Source of the DNA: Streptomyces sp. DH5
Lineage (GTDB): Bacteria > Actinomycetota > Actinomycetes > Streptomycetales > Streptomycetaceae
Length of the DNA stretch: 64,000 nucleotides
NCBI RefSeq assembly: GCF_020873915.1
Contig: NZ_JAHWGP010000012.1
Coordinates: forward strand, 62,001 to 126,000
Direction: 5' to 3'
Shown here: positions 24,223-33,050 of the stretch, piece after piece
Position numbering within the stretch: position 1 is the stretch's first letter
Layout of the letters: the number at the start of each line of letters is the position of its first letter
The notes under the pieces: model-generated
Seen by the model: only the letters and a program-made list of their open reading frames with translations
Told to the model about the DNA's origin: nothing
Databases searched by the model: none
Translations under genes and position numbers: made by a program

Positions 24223-25212
24223 ATGGAGATCACGCGCACACTGGGGCGCAGCGGTATCGAGGTCAGCGCCCTCGGGTTCGGCTGCTGGGCGATCGGCGGG
24301 GAGTGGCAGGGGCCGGACGGGCAGCCGCTGGGGTGGGGGAAGGTCGACGACGGGGAATCGGTGCGGGCCGTCCGGCGCGCGCTCGACCTGGGCATCACCT
24401 TCTTCGACACCGCCGACGTCTACGGGACGGGCCACAGCGAGCACATCCTCGGCCGGGCCCTCGGCCGGCGCCGGGACGAGGTCGTCGTCGCCACCAAGTG
24501 GGGCAACGTCTTCGACCTGGACACCCGCACCCTCACCGGCGGCGACGACTCGCCGGAACACCTGCGCCGCGCCCTGACCGCCTCACTGCGCCGGCTCGGC
24601 ACCGGCCACATCGACCTCTACCAACTGCACATCGCCGACGCCGACCCCGAGCGGGCGGCCCGGCTGCGCGACACCTGCGAGGACCTGGTCGCCGAGGGGC
24701 TGATCCGGGCGTACGCCTGGAGCACCGACGACCCGCAGCGCGCCGCCGTGTTCGCGAAGGGGCCGCACTGTGCCGCCGTACAGCACGCGCTCAACGTGCT
24801 CGACGACGCCCGCGCGATGCTCCGGCTGTGCGAGGAGGCGGACCTCGCCTCCGTGAACCGCAGCCCCCTCGCCATGGGCCTGCTCACCGGGAAGTACGCG
24901 GGCCGGGCGCCGCTCCGGGAGGGGGACATCCGCAGCAGGCCGCCGGGCTGGCTGCGGGGGTTCGGCGCGGGGACGGGCGCGGACCCGGAGTGGCTCGCGC
25001 GCGTCGAGGCGCTGCGGGAGGTCCTCACCAGCGACGGGCGCACCCTCGCCCAGGGCGCCCTCGGCTGGCTCTGGGCGCGCAGTCCGCGCACGGTGCCGAT
25101 CCCCGGTTTCCGGTCGGTCGCCCAGGCCGAGGAGAACGCGGGGGCGCTGGAGAAGGGCCCGCTCGACGAGGAACAGATGGCTGAGGTGGGGCGCGTCCTC
25201 GCCGGCGGGTAG
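24223..25212 (+). CDS. Aldo/keto reductase
   Basis: The ATG at 24223 gives 329 aa. The (beta/alpha)8 AKR fold is marked by [10 protein letters not shown] (about 18-27), [14 protein letters not shown] (about 60-73, catalytic Asp and Tyr), VVATKWG (catalytic Lys about 96), DLYQLHIAD, and a C-terminal [14 protein letters not shown] cofactor loop. Lack of the usual His in the QLH region is not seen; His is present. It is most similar to the Tas/YccK-like oxidoreductases. It is probably a single gene. Confidence 0.93.
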   Translation: MEITRTLGRSGIEVSALGFGCWAIGGEWQGPDGQPLGWGKVDDGESVRAVRRALDLGITFFDTADVYGTGHSEHILGRALGRRRDEVVVATKWGNVFDLDTRTLTGGDDSPEHLRRALTASLRRLGTGHIDLYQLHIADADPERAARLRDTCEDLVAEGLIRAYAWSTDDPQRAAVFAKGPHCAAVQHALNVLDDARAMLRLCEEADLASVNRSPLAMGLLTGKYAGRAPLREGDIRSRPPGWLRGFGAGTGADPEWLARVEALREVLTSDGRTLAQGALGWLWARSPRTVPIPGFRSVAQAEENAGALEKGPLDEEQMAEVGRVLAGG

Positions 25213-25577
25213 CCGCCGGGGCGGACGTCTCGCGCGGCAGTCGTCCCACCCACCGGTGCGTACCCGCGCTCCCTCGCGGGCCCGCCCCCTCCGAGGGTGT
25301 GGGACGGCTGCCGCCTCCGCCTGGACAGGGCCCCCGGAAGACACCCACTCCACGTGTGAAGTGCCGGTGCGGGAGACCGAGCACAAGTCCGTCACCGGCC
25401 GCAACGGGGCGGACCTCGAAGTTCCGTATGTGGAAGGTCCTTGCGCCGCGGGCCGGTCCCGGGCCCGGCGCCCCCGGAACTCATGCGACCGTCATCCGAA
25501 TGCTGTGTACGCGTCAATGAATGGTCGTCCCGGCGCACTCCAATTCCCCTCGCATCCACATGCCAGGGGAGGAACGC
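25213..25577. promoter_or_regulatory. phoD upstream region with candidate PHO box repeats
   Basis: No gene is seen in these 365 bases. GTCATCCGAAT (25491), GTCAATGAATG (25513) and GTCGTCCCGGC (25524) fall on an exact 11-base period, with a weaker unit at 25502. PhoP in Streptomyces binds 11-bp direct repeats of the GTTCACC type, so this is a plausible PHO box for phoD. The match to consensus is imperfect. Confidence 0.45.
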
Positions 25578-27221
25578 ATGACGACACCCGAGCTCCGCCG
25601 GACCCCGCACCACCCCGAACTCCGCGCCGTCGCACGGCACATCGGCCGCCGCCGCTTCCTGACCGTGACCGGCGCCGCCGCCGCGCTCGCCTTCGCGGTC
25701 AACGTGCCCGGCGCGGGCACCGCGGCCGCCGCCGAACTCGACCCCGCCCGGATCACCGACGACCCCTTCACGCTCGGCGTCGCCTCCGGCGACCCGCACC
25801 CCGACTCCGTGCTCCTGTGGACCCGCCTGGCGCCCGTCCCGTACCAGGCCGACGGGGGACTGCCCGCGCGGCGCGTCACCGTGGACTGGGAGATCGCCCT
25901 CGACGAACGGTTCCGCCGCGTCGTCAGACGGGGCAGGGCCACCGCCCACCCCGAGTTCCACCACACCGTGCACGTCGAGGCGGGCCCCCTCGCCCCCGGC
26001 CAGGTCTACCACTACCGCTTCCGCGCGGGCCGCTTCGTCAGCCCGGCAGGCCGCACCCGCACCGCGCCCGCCACCCGCTCCCGGGCCGCCGGGCTCACCT
26101 TCGGCGTGGTCTCCTGCCAGCGCTACGACCAGGGCTACTGGACCGCGTACCGGCACCTCGCCGAGGAGGACCTGGACGTCGTCCTCCACCTCGGCGACTA
26201 CCTCTACGAGTACGCCGTCAACGACGTCGCCGGCGCCCGCGCCTACCCGGCCGGCACCCTGCCCGAGGTGTTCCGGCGCGAGACCGTGACGCTGGAGGAC
26301 TACCGGCTGCGCTACGCCCTCTACAAGACGGACCCCGACCTGCGGGCCGCGCACGCCGCGCACCCCTTCGTCGTCACCTGGGACGACCACGAGACCGAGA
26401 ACAACTACTCCGGCGACACCCCGGAGAACAGCGTCCCGCCGGAGGAGTTCCTGCTGCGCCGGGCCGCCGCCTACCGCGCCTACTGGGAGAACATGCCGCT
26501 CCGCCGGCCCCAACTCCCCGCCGGCCCCGACCTGAAGCTCTACCGCCGCCTGCACTGGGGCCGGCTGGCCCAGTTCGACGTGCTCGACACCCGCCAGTAC
26601 CGCTCCGACCAGGCCTACGGCGACGGCTGGCAGTACCCGGGCCCCGAGTCCGAGGACCCCTCGCGCACCCTCACCGGCGACGCCCAGGAACGCTGGCTGC
26701 TCGGCGGCTGGCGCCGCTCGGACGCCCTGTGGAACGTCGTGCCCCAACAGGTCACGTTCTCCCAGCGGTTCAACTCGACCACGGCACCGTCCAAGGTGTC
26801 CATGGACTCCTGGGACGGCTACCCGGCCTCCCGCGAGCGGGTCCTGGCCGGCGCGCAGGCCGCCGGTGTCGACAACCTCATGGTCCTCACCGGCGACGTG
26901 CACGTGCACTACGGCTTCGACATCAAACGCGACTTCTCCGACCCGGACTCCAAGACCGTGGGAACGGAGATCGTCACCACCTCCGTCTCCAGCGGCGGCA
27001 ACGGCTCCGCGAAACCGGCCAACTGGGAGACGTACACGGCCGCCAACCCGCACCTGCGGTTCTACAACGGGCTGCGCGGCTACACGACCGTCTCCCTCGG
27101 CCGTGAGCTGGCGCGCGCCGACTTCAAGACGGTCTCCCACGTCACCACGCAGGGCGCGCCGCTCACGACCGCCGCCTCCTTCGTGACCGAGGCGGGGCAG
27201 CCCGGACTCAAGCCGGCGTGA
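25578..27221 (+). CDS. phoD: Alkaline phosphatase PhoD, Tat-exported
   Basis: The ATG at 25578 follows GGGGAGG. The 547-aa product has a Tat signal: GRRRFLTV (residues 23-30), a hydrophobic stretch, and cleavage expected near GTAAAA-ELD (about 53). Then follow the PhoD N-terminal domain (FTLGVASGDPHPDSVLLWTR, shortened) and the calcium/iron phosphatase core with VSCQRYDQGYW, LHLGDYLYEY and TWDDHETENN. C-terminal LTGDVHVHYG completes the metal site. It releases phosphate from diesters and monoesters outside the cell. The 3' end overlaps the converging oxidoreductase gene by 14 bases. Confidence 0.95.
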   Translation: MTTPELRRTPHHPELRAVARHIGRRRFLTVTGAAAALAFAVNVPGAGTAAAAELDPARITDDPFTLGVASGDPHPDSVLLWTRLAPVPYQADGGLPARRVTVDWEIALDERFRRVVRRGRATAHPEFHHTVHVEAGPLAPGQVYHYRFRAGRFVSPAGRTRTAPATRSRAAGLTFGVVSCQRYDQGYWTAYRHLAEEDLDVVLHLGDYLYEYAVNDVAGARAYPAGTLPEVFRRETVTLEDYRLRYALYKTDPDLRAAHAAHPFVVTWDDHETENNYSGDTPENSVPPEEFLLRRAAAYRAYWENMPLRRPQLPAGPDLKLYRRLHWGRLAQFDVLDTRQYRSDQAYGDGWQYPGPESEDPSRTLTGDAQERWLLGGWRRSDALWNVVPQQVTFSQRFNSTTAPSKVSMDSWDGYPASRERVLAGAQAAGVDNLMVLTGDVHVHYGFDIKRDFSDPDSKTVGTEIVTTSVSSGGNGSAKPANWETYTAANPHLRFYNGLRGYTTVSLGRELARADFKTVSHVTTQGAPLTTAASFVTEAGQPGLKPA

Positions 27222-28245
27222 CCTCCCGGGCCTCGGGGGCGGCCTGAGCGGTCTCCTGCGGGTAGCGGACGCCGACGCGTTCCCGGATCGCGTCGAGCGT
27301 CCGCATCACGGCGAGGGTGCCGTCCAGCGGCACCAGCGGCGACTCCGTCTCACCCGCCCGCAACGCCCGCATCACCTCGGCCGCCTCGTGCTGGAGGCTG
27401 CCCCGGGGACCGTCGGCCGGGTCGGCCGTGAACTCCTCGGCGTCACGTCCGTTGCGGTGCACCGTGAACCGCTCCGGGAAGAAGAAGCCGTACGGGATGT
27501 CGATCCGGCCCTTCGAACCGGTGATCGACGCGGAGGTCGCCGTACCGCCCACGATGGAGCAGTGCACCGAGGCGAGGGCGCCGCTCTCCCAGGAGAGCAG
27601 GGCCCCCGTCTGCAGGTCGACCCTCTCCTCCGAGAGGACCGCCCGCGCCGCGACGTCCGACGGCTCACCGAGCAGCAACTGCGTGAACGACACCGGGTAC
27701 ACCCCCAGGTCCAGCAGCGCGCCCCCGCCCAGCGCGGGATCCCGCAGCCGGTGCGATGCGGGGAAGGGCCCCTCGAGGCCGAAGTCCGCCTGCACGTGCC
27801 GCACCTCACCGATCGCCCCGTCGTCGACCAGCGCCTTCAGCCGCCGCACCATGGGATGGCAGTACATCCACATGGCCTCCATCAGGAAGCGCCCGTTGCC
27901 GCGCGCCAGCGCGACCAGCTCCTCCGCCTCCCGCGCGTTCAGCGTGAACGGCTTCTCGCACAGCACGTTCCGCCCGGACTCCAGCATCAGCCCGGCCGCC
28001 GCGCGGTGCGCCGAGTGCGGAGTGGCGACGTAGACGACGTCGAGCTCCTCGTCCCGCGCCAGCGACTCCCAGTCGCCGTACGCCCGCGGTATCCCGAACC
28101 GGTCCGCGAACGTCTTCGCCGACTCCTCCGACCGCGACGCCACCGCCACGACCTCCGCGTCCGGCATGTCCACCAGATCCGCCGTGAACGTCGCGGCCAT
28201 GCCGCCGGTCGCCAGGATTCCCCAGCGCGTCCTCTGCTCCGTCAT
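27208..28245 (-). CDS. Gfo/Idh/MocA family oxidoreductase
   Basis: The ATG at 28245 (MTEQRTRWGILATGGMA) gives 345 aa. The N-terminal Rossmann fold (GILATGGMA, about 9-17) is followed by the family motif CEKPFTLN (about 99-106), whose Lys is catalytic, and a C-terminal alpha/beta domain with GALLDLGVYPV. These NAD(P)-dependent enzymes oxidise or reduce sugars and cyclitols. Two LacI-type palindromes lie in its promoter region, consistent with carbohydrate control. Confidence 0.94.
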   Translation of the reverse strand: MTEQRTRWGILATGGMAATFTADLVDMPDAEVVAVASRSEESAKTFADRFGIPRAYGDWESLARDEELDVVYVATPHSAHRAAAGLMLESGRNVLCEKPFTLNAREAEELVALARGNGRFLMEAMWMYCHPMVRRLKALVDDGAIGEVRHVQADFGLEGPFPASHRLRDPALGGGALLDLGVYPVSFTQLLLGEPSDVAARAVLSEERVDLQTGALLSWESGALASVHCSIVGGTATSASITGSKGRIDIPYGFFFPERFTVHRNGRDAEEFTADPADGPRGSLQHEAAEVMRALRAGETESPLVPLDGTLAVMRTLDAIRERVGVRYPQETAQAAPEAREVTPA

Positions 28246-28269
28246 TCGTTCGTCCCACCCTGTTCGTGT

Positions 28270-28281
28270 TGCGTCGACGCA
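28270..28281. promoter_or_regulatory. LacI-type palindrome 1
   Basis: TGCGTCGACGCA is a perfect 12-bp palindrome with the central CG typical of LacI-family operators, 25 bases before the oxidoreductase start codon. Confidence 0.5.
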
Positions 28282-28298
28282 TGGTCGCCGGACTGCCG

Positions 28299-28312
28299 TG
28301 GAAGCGCTCCCA
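28299..28312. promoter_or_regulatory. LacI-type operator 2, CebR-like
   Basis: TGGAAGCGCTCCCA matches the Streptomyces CebR operator TGGGAGCGCTCCCA at 13 of 14 positions. It lies in the divergent region between the oxidoreductase and the Bcr/CflA transporter genes. Confidence 0.6.
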
Positions 28313-28390
28313 TGACATCGTCGTCGACGCCGAGCACTCCCCACGAGCTGAGAGCATAGGGAGCCGATGGCATGAAAAGGGAGGGGTCAC

Positions 28391-29743
28391 ATGCCCGAGG
28401 GTGGGGCGTCCATACCGAACGCGGCGGCGAATCCGGCGGAAGGCGGGACACGGGACACGGCACCGGGGGCGGCCGGGGGAGGCGGGAGGACCGCCACGCC
28501 GCACCACCGCGGCACCACCGCGGCCCGCCGCACCAGTCTCCTGGTCACCCTGCTCCTCGGCGGCCTGACCGCCACACCGCCGCTCGCGATGGACATGTAC
28601 CTCCCCGCCCTCCCGGAGGTCACCAGGTCCCTGCACGCGCCCGCCGCCACGGTCCAGCTCACCCTCACCGCCTGCCTGGCCGGCATGGCGTTCGGGCAGC
28701 TGGTCGTCGGCCCGATGAGCGACCGCTGGGGCCGCCGCCGCCCGCTGCTCGCCGGCCTCGCCGTCTACGTCGTCGCCACCGCGCTGTGCGCGTTCGCGCC
28801 GACCGTCGAACTCCTCATCGCCTGCCGGCTGGCCCAGGGCCTCGCGGGCGCCGCCGGCATCGTCATCGCGCGGGCCGTCGCCCGGGACCTGTACGACGGC
28901 ATGGCCATGGCCCGCTTCTTCTCCACCCTGATGCTGATCTCCGGGGTCGCGCCGATCGTCGCGCCGCTGATCGGCGGGCAGGTCCTGCGGATCACGGACT
29001 GGCGGGGCGTGTTCGTCGTCCTCGCCGTCCTCGGGCTGCTCCTGACCGCGGTCGTCTGGGCGAAGCTGCCGGAGACGCTGCCTCCGGCCGAGCGGCACGG
29101 CGGAGGTGTCGGCGAGGCCCTCGGCTCGATGCGCCGGCTCCTCGCCGACCGCGCCTTCACCGGCTACACGCTCGTCGGCGGATTCGCCTTCGCCTCCCTC
29201 TTCGCCTACGTCGCCGCGTCCCCGTTCGTCATGCAGGAGATCTACGGCGCCTCACCGCAGACGTTCAGCCTGCTGTTCGGGCTCAACTCCATCGGCCTGA
29301 TGATCATGGGGCAGGTCAACGGGAGGATCCTGGTCGGCCGGGTCCGGCTGGACACGGTGCTCGGAGTCGGGCTCACCGTCGTGGTGGTCGCCGCGGTCGC
29401 CCTGCTGCTGATGTCGCTGGGTGTGTTCGGCGAGACAGGGCTGGTGCCGGTGGCCACCGCGCTGTTCGTGCTGATGTCCGCGATGGGCATCACCCTGCCC
29501 AACACCCAGACGCTGGCCCTGATGCGCACCCGGCACGCGGCCGGCTCCGCGTCCGCCCTGCTCGGTACGACGTCCTTCCTCGTCGCCGCGATCGCCTCCC
29601 CGCTGGTGGGGATCGCGGGCGAGGACACCGCCGTTCCGATGGCCGTCGTCCAACTGGTCGCCGCCCTGGTGGCACTGGGCTGTTTCCTGGGTATGTGCCG
29701 CCCGTGGAACGGACGCGCGGGCGAGAAGGGCGGGGGCGTCTGA
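28391..29743 (+). CDS. Bcr/CflA family multidrug efflux MFS transporter
   Basis: The ATG at 28391 follows GGGAGGGG. This 450-aa protein has a 45-residue Gly/Ala/Thr tail and then 12 membrane helices. The Bcr/CflA signature MDMYLPALPEVTRSL is at about 66-80, and the MFS loop GPMSDRWGRRRPLL follows at about 104. Drug/proton antiport is the family role; the substrate is unknown. The stop overlaps the CTG start of the serine hydrolase (CTGA), which implies a functional pair, perhaps export plus hydrolysis. Confidence 0.92.
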   Translation: MPEGGASIPNAAANPAEGGTRDTAPGAAGGGGRTATPHHRGTTAARRTSLLVTLLLGGLTATPPLAMDMYLPALPEVTRSLHAPAATVQLTLTACLAGMAFGQLVVGPMSDRWGRRRPLLAGLAVYVVATALCAFAPTVELLIACRLAQGLAGAAGIVIARAVARDLYDGMAMARFFSTLMLISGVAPIVAPLIGGQVLRITDWRGVFVVLAVLGLLLTAVVWAKLPETLPPAERHGGGVGEALGSMRRLLADRAFTGYTLVGGFAFASLFAYVAASPFVMQEIYGASPQTFSLLFGLNSIGLMIMGQVNGRILVGRVRLDTVLGVGLTVVVVAAVALLLMSLGVFGETGLVPVATALFVLMSAMGITLPNTQTLALMRTRHAAGSASALLGTTSFLVAAIASPLVGIAGEDTAVPMAVVQLVAALVALGCFLGMCRPWNGRAGEKGGGV

Positions 29744-30873
29744 GCGCGCCACGACTGCGCCACGGCACACCGGAACGGGCCGGGCTCGACGCCGGGGAGC
29801 TCCGGCACCTGGTGCGGGCGGTCCACGCCCGCACCAGCGGCGAACGGCCCTGGGCGGCCGGGGCCGTCGTGGTCGTCGGGCGTGGCCCGGTGCTCGCCGT
29901 GCAGGAGGCCGCGGGCTGGGCCGTGCGCTACGCGGCGTACGACGAGGAGACGGACAGCCCGGTCGAACTGCCGCCGGAGCGGCGCGTCCCGATGACCGTG
30001 CACACGCCGTTCGACCTGGCGTCCCTCACCAAGCTGTTCACCTCGGTGGCCGCCGTCCAGCAGATCGAGCGGGGCACGCTCGGCATCGACGCCCGCGTGG
30101 GCGCGTACCTCCCGGACTTCACCGCGGTGGCGCGGTACGGCATCACCGTGCGCCAACTGCTCACCCACACCTCCGGACTGCGGCCCGAACTCCCCCTGTA
30201 CGACTGCGCCGACGACGCGGAACGGCTGGCGAGGCTCCGCGCCGAGCCACCGGTGGGCGTCCCCGGCACGTACTGCTACTCCGACCTGAACATGCTGCTC
30301 CTCCAGCACGTCCTGGAGCGCCTCACCCGGCGCACGCTCGACACCCTGGTCCGCGACGGCATCACCCGGCCGCTCGGCATGACCGCGACCGCCTTCGGGC
30401 CGTGCCCGGACGCGGCGGCGACCGAGGACCAGCGGCGGCCGTGGGCCAAGGCGGACCGCGGGATGCTGCGGGGCGAGGTGCACGACGAGAACGCCTGGGC
30501 GCTGGGCGGGGTCGCCGGGCACGCCGGCCTCTTCTCCACCGGCCGGGACCTGGCGGTCCTCTGCCGCACCCTGCTCGCGGGCGGCTCCTACGGCCCTGCC
30601 CGCATACTCGGCCCCGATTTCGTGGACCTGCTCCTCACCCCGCCGGGCCTGGGCTTCGCCGTCGACCAGCCGTGGTTCATGGGCGAACTGTCCGGCCGGG
30701 GCGCCGCCGGCCACACCGGCTTCACCGGCACGTCCCTGACCCTGGACCGCGCCACCGACACCTACGTCGTCCTCCTCGCCAACACCGTCCACCCCCGCCG
30801 CCCCCGCTCCCCGGACAGCGGACCGAGAGCGGAGGCGGCGACCCGCGTGGCACGCGCGGTACGGGGGATCTGA
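29740..30873 (+). CDS. Serine hydrolase, beta-lactamase/DD-peptidase family, CTG start
   Basis: The frame is open far upstream, but protein-like sequence begins at CTG 29740 (LSAPRLRHGTPERAGL), overlapping the transporter stop. That start gives 377 aa. Class C beta-lactamase-like motifs are present: SLTKLF (S-x-x-K, about 89-94), YSDLN (Y-x-N-like, about 182) and HTGFTG (in place of KTG). QLLTHTSGL is a typical second-shell motif. No signal peptide is visible, so it is probably cytoplasmic, an esterase or amidase rather than a penicillin-binding protein. An upstream GTG inside the transporter gene cannot be excluded. Confidence 0.87.
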   Translation: MSAPRLRHGTPERAGLDAGELRHLVRAVHARTSGERPWAAGAVVVVGRGPVLAVQEAAGWAVRYAAYDEETDSPVELPPERRVPMTVHTPFDLASLTKLFTSVAAVQQIERGTLGIDARVGAYLPDFTAVARYGITVRQLLTHTSGLRPELPLYDCADDAERLARLRAEPPVGVPGTYCYSDLNMLLLQHVLERLTRRTLDTLVRDGITRPLGMTATAFGPCPDAAATEDQRRPWAKADRGMLRGEVHDENAWALGGVAGHAGLFSTGRDLAVLCRTLLAGGSYGPARILGPDFVDLLLTPPGLGFAVDQPWFMGELSGRGAAGHTGFTGTSLTLDRATDTYVVLLANTVHPRRPRSPDSGPRAEAATRVARAVRGI

Positions 30874-30891
30874 ACGGGCCACCCCTCCACA

Positions 30892-31007
30892 CAGCGGTAC
30901 CGCGACCGCCGTCCGCCCGGCAGTGGTACCGCGACCGCCGTCCGCCCGGCAGTGGTACCGCGCCCGCCGTCCGCCCGGCAGTGGTACCGCGCCCGCCGTC
31001 CGCCCGA
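30892..31007. repeat. 29-bp tandem repeat, four copies
   Basis: Units start at 30892, 30921, 30950 and 30979, each beginning CAGYGGTACCGCG and ending CCGTCCGCCCGG. Copies differ at one or two positions. They sit directly head to tail in the gap before the Rsm22 gene, with no spacers. Confidence 0.9.
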
Positions 31008-31037
31008 CCTCAGCCGTGCCCGTCCGGTCCGCCCCCG

Positions 31038-31043
31038 TAGAAT
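31038..31043 (+). promoter_or_regulatory. -10 element of the Rsm22 gene (leaderless)
   Basis: TAGAAT with CGCCGG before GTG; transcription would begin at or next to the start codon. Confidence 0.65.
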
Positions 31044-31049
31044 CGCCGG

Positions 31050-32051
31050 GTGAACGCCCCCGCCCCCCTGCACACCGCCGAAACGCTCCGTTCCGCCCTC
31101 GCGGCGGCGCTCGACGGGCTTCCGGCGCGGCAGGCCGCGCAGGCCGTGGAGCGGCTGATCGCCAACTACCGCGGGGCCACCCCCACCGACGCCCCCATCC
31201 TGCGCGACCGCGCCGACGTTGCCGCGTACGCCGCCTACCGCATGCCCGCGACCTTCGAGGCCGTGCGCTCCGCGCTGGAGGCGTTCGCGGACACCGTGCC
31301 CGGATGGGCGCCCGGCGACCACACCGACGTCGGTGGCGGCACCGGGGCGGCCGCCTGGGCCGTCAGCGCCACCTGGGCCGGGGACCGCCCCGTGACCGTC
31401 CTCGACTGGGCCGAGCCCGCCCTCGCCCTCGGCCGGGAACTCGCCGCCGCGAACCCCGCCCTGCACCGCACGACCCGCTGGCAGCGTGCCCGCATCGGAG
31501 CGGCGCTCACCCTCGCCGGCACCGACCTCGTCACCGTCTCCTACGTCCTCAACGAGCTCACCGCCCCCGACCGCGCGGCCCTCGTCGACGCCGCCGCCGG
31601 CGCCGCGCGGGTTGTGGTGATCGTCGAACCCGGCACCCCCGACGGGTACGCCCGCGTCATCGAGGCCCGCGACCGCCTGGTCTCCGCCGGGTTCCGCGTC
31701 GCCGCCCCCTGCCCGCACAGCGCCGCCTGCCCCATCGTCCCCGGCACGGACTGGTGCCACTTCTCCGCGCGGGTCAGCCGCTCCTCCCTGCACCGGCAGG
31801 TCAAGGGCGGCTCCCTCCCGTACGAGGACGAGAAGTTCAGCTACGTGGCCGCCACCCGTCTCCCGGCCACGCCGGCCCCCGCCCGGGTCGTCCGCAAGCC
31901 GCAGATCCGCAAGGGCCAGGTCCTCCTCGACCTGTGCGAGACGGACCCGGCCCTGCTCCGGACCACGGTCACCAAACGCCACGGCGACCTGTACCGGGCC
32001 GCCCGCGACACCGCCTGGGGCGACCCCTGGCCCCCGGCCGGCCACGCCTAG
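31050..32051 (+). CDS. Rsm22-like ribosomal small-subunit methyltransferase
   Basis: This 333-aa protein has an AdoMet loop VGGGTGAAAW (about 94-103) and VLDWAEPAL. The cysteine motif characteristic of Rsm22/METTL17 is also present: CPHSAACP (about 219-226), then DWCHF. In mitochondrial relatives these cysteines bind an Fe-S cluster and the protein assists assembly of the small ribosomal subunit. The GTG at 31050 is preceded by TAGAAT (31038-31043) with six intervening bases, a leaderless promoter. Confidence 0.92.
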   Translation: MNAPAPLHTAETLRSALAAALDGLPARQAAQAVERLIANYRGATPTDAPILRDRADVAAYAAYRMPATFEAVRSALEAFADTVPGWAPGDHTDVGGGTGAAAWAVSATWAGDRPVTVLDWAEPALALGRELAAANPALHRTTRWQRARIGAALTLAGTDLVTVSYVLNELTAPDRAALVDAAAGAARVVVIVEPGTPDGYARVIEARDRLVSAGFRVAAPCPHSAACPIVPGTDWCHFSARVSRSSLHRQVKGGSLPYEDEKFSYVAATRLPATPAPARVVRKPQIRKGQVLLDLCETDPALLRTTVTKRHGDLYRAARDTAWGDPWPPAGHA

Positions 32052-32263
32052 CCGGACGTCCGGCCCGGTTCTCCTTCCTCCTGCCGCTCCTCTTCCTTCT
32101 TGCGTTCCTCGCTCAGCGTGCGCAGCAGCTCCCGCTTCCGCGCCCGCGCGTCGAGCCCGCCCCCGATCCGTCCGCCGCGCCCGCCGCCGCGCAGTGCCTC
32201 GCGGCCGAGGTGCCGCCGGGTGCCACCGACGCCCAGCATGTTTCCCGCTCCGCCTCGGGCCAT
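32048..32263 (-). CDS. DUF6243 family small basic protein
   Basis: The ATG at 32263 gives 71 aa starting MARGGAGNMLGVGGTR, the signature of a small Gly/Arg-rich family found throughout Streptomyces (DUF6243 as I recall). GRGGRIGGGLD follows and a charged C-terminal helix (KRELLRTLSEERKKEEERQ, shortened) ends it. Its composition suggests nucleic-acid or ribosome association, but the function is unknown. It converges on the Rsm22 gene with overlapping stop codons and diverges from the TetR gene. Confidence 0.85.
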   Translation of the reverse strand: MARGGAGNMLGVGGTRRHLGREALRGGGRGGRIGGGLDARARKRELLRTLSEERKKEEERQEEGEPGRTSG

Positions 32264-32298
32264 GATTCGGTCCCCTCTCCTCAGCACATCATCCGATA

Positions 32299-32354
32299 CG
32301 AGACGTTCCGTCTCGCTGTGACGGCTCCACTGTCCGGCGAGACGTACCGTCTTG
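32299..32354. promoter_or_regulatory. Double TetR operator
   Basis: Two 17-bp inverted repeats are present: CGAGACG-TTC-CGTCTCG (32299-32315, perfect) and CGAGACG-TAC-CGTCTTG (32338-32354, one mismatch). They lie between the divergent DUF6243 and TetR genes. TACATT (32364-32369) is a likely -10 with the start at the TetR ATG. Confidence 0.8.
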
Positions 32355-32375
32355 TCAACCTGTTACATTCGACCC

Positions 32376-33029
32376 ATGGCCAGAAACCAGTCCGCCAGTC
32401 ACCCCGCCTCCGCCCCCGACGCCACCCGCCGCAGCGAGCGGTCCCGGCGGGCCATCTACGACGCCGCCCTCGCCCTGGTCGCCGAGGTCGGCTACCCGAA
32501 GACCACCATCGAGGGCATCGCCGCCCGCGCCGGTGTCGGCAAGCAGACGATCTACCGCTGGTGGTCGTCGAAGGCGGACGTGCTCCTGGAGGCGTTCCTC
32601 GACCTGAGCGAGCAGGCGGCCGAGGCGGCCCGGGAGACACAGGCAGACGGCGGGACCGCCCACGGCATCCCGGACACCGGCGACCTCGCCGCGGACCTCA
32701 AGGCCGTCCTGCGCGCCACGGTCGACGAACTGCGCGACCCCGCCTTCGAGGCCCCCTCCCGCGCCCTGGCCGCCGAGGGCGTCGTCAACGAGGAGCTCGG
32801 CCGCACCTTCGTCGCCCGGCTGCTGGAACCCCAGCTCCAGCTCTACGTCGCCCGCCTGCGCTCGGCCCAGGAGGCCGGCGACGTCCGCGCGGACGTCGAC
32901 CCGCGCATCGCCCTGGAGCTCTTCGTCTCGCCCCTGGCCCAGCGCTGGCTCCAGTACACCGCCCCGATCAGCCACGACTACACCGACACCCTCGTCGACT
33001 ACGCCCTGAACGGCATCGCACCCCGCTGA
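32376..33029 (+). CDS. TetR/AcrR family regulator
   Basis: The ATG at 32376 gives 217 aa. An N-terminal TetR helix-turn-helix spans about 25-70 (AIYDAALALVAEVGY, TTIEGIAARAGVGKQTIYRWW shortened here). An all-helical ligand domain with a TetR_C_11-like composition follows. The double palindrome upstream suggests autorepression and control of the divergent DUF6243 gene. The ligand is unknown. Confidence 0.94.
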   Translation: MARNQSASHPASAPDATRRSERSRRAIYDAALALVAEVGYPKTTIEGIAARAGVGKQTIYRWWSSKADVLLEAFLDLSEQAAEAARETQADGGTAHGIPDTGDLAADLKAVLRATVDELRDPAFEAPSRALAAEGVVNEELGRTFVARLLEPQLQLYVARLRSAQEAGDVRADVDPRIALELFVSPLAQRWLQYTAPISHDYTDTLVDYALNGIAPR

Positions 33030-33050
33030 GTCCCCGCTCCGTTCGCCGCC

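Noticed and set aside
30892-31007. CRISPR array
   Set aside because: The 29-bp units are contiguous without spacers and no cas genes are present.
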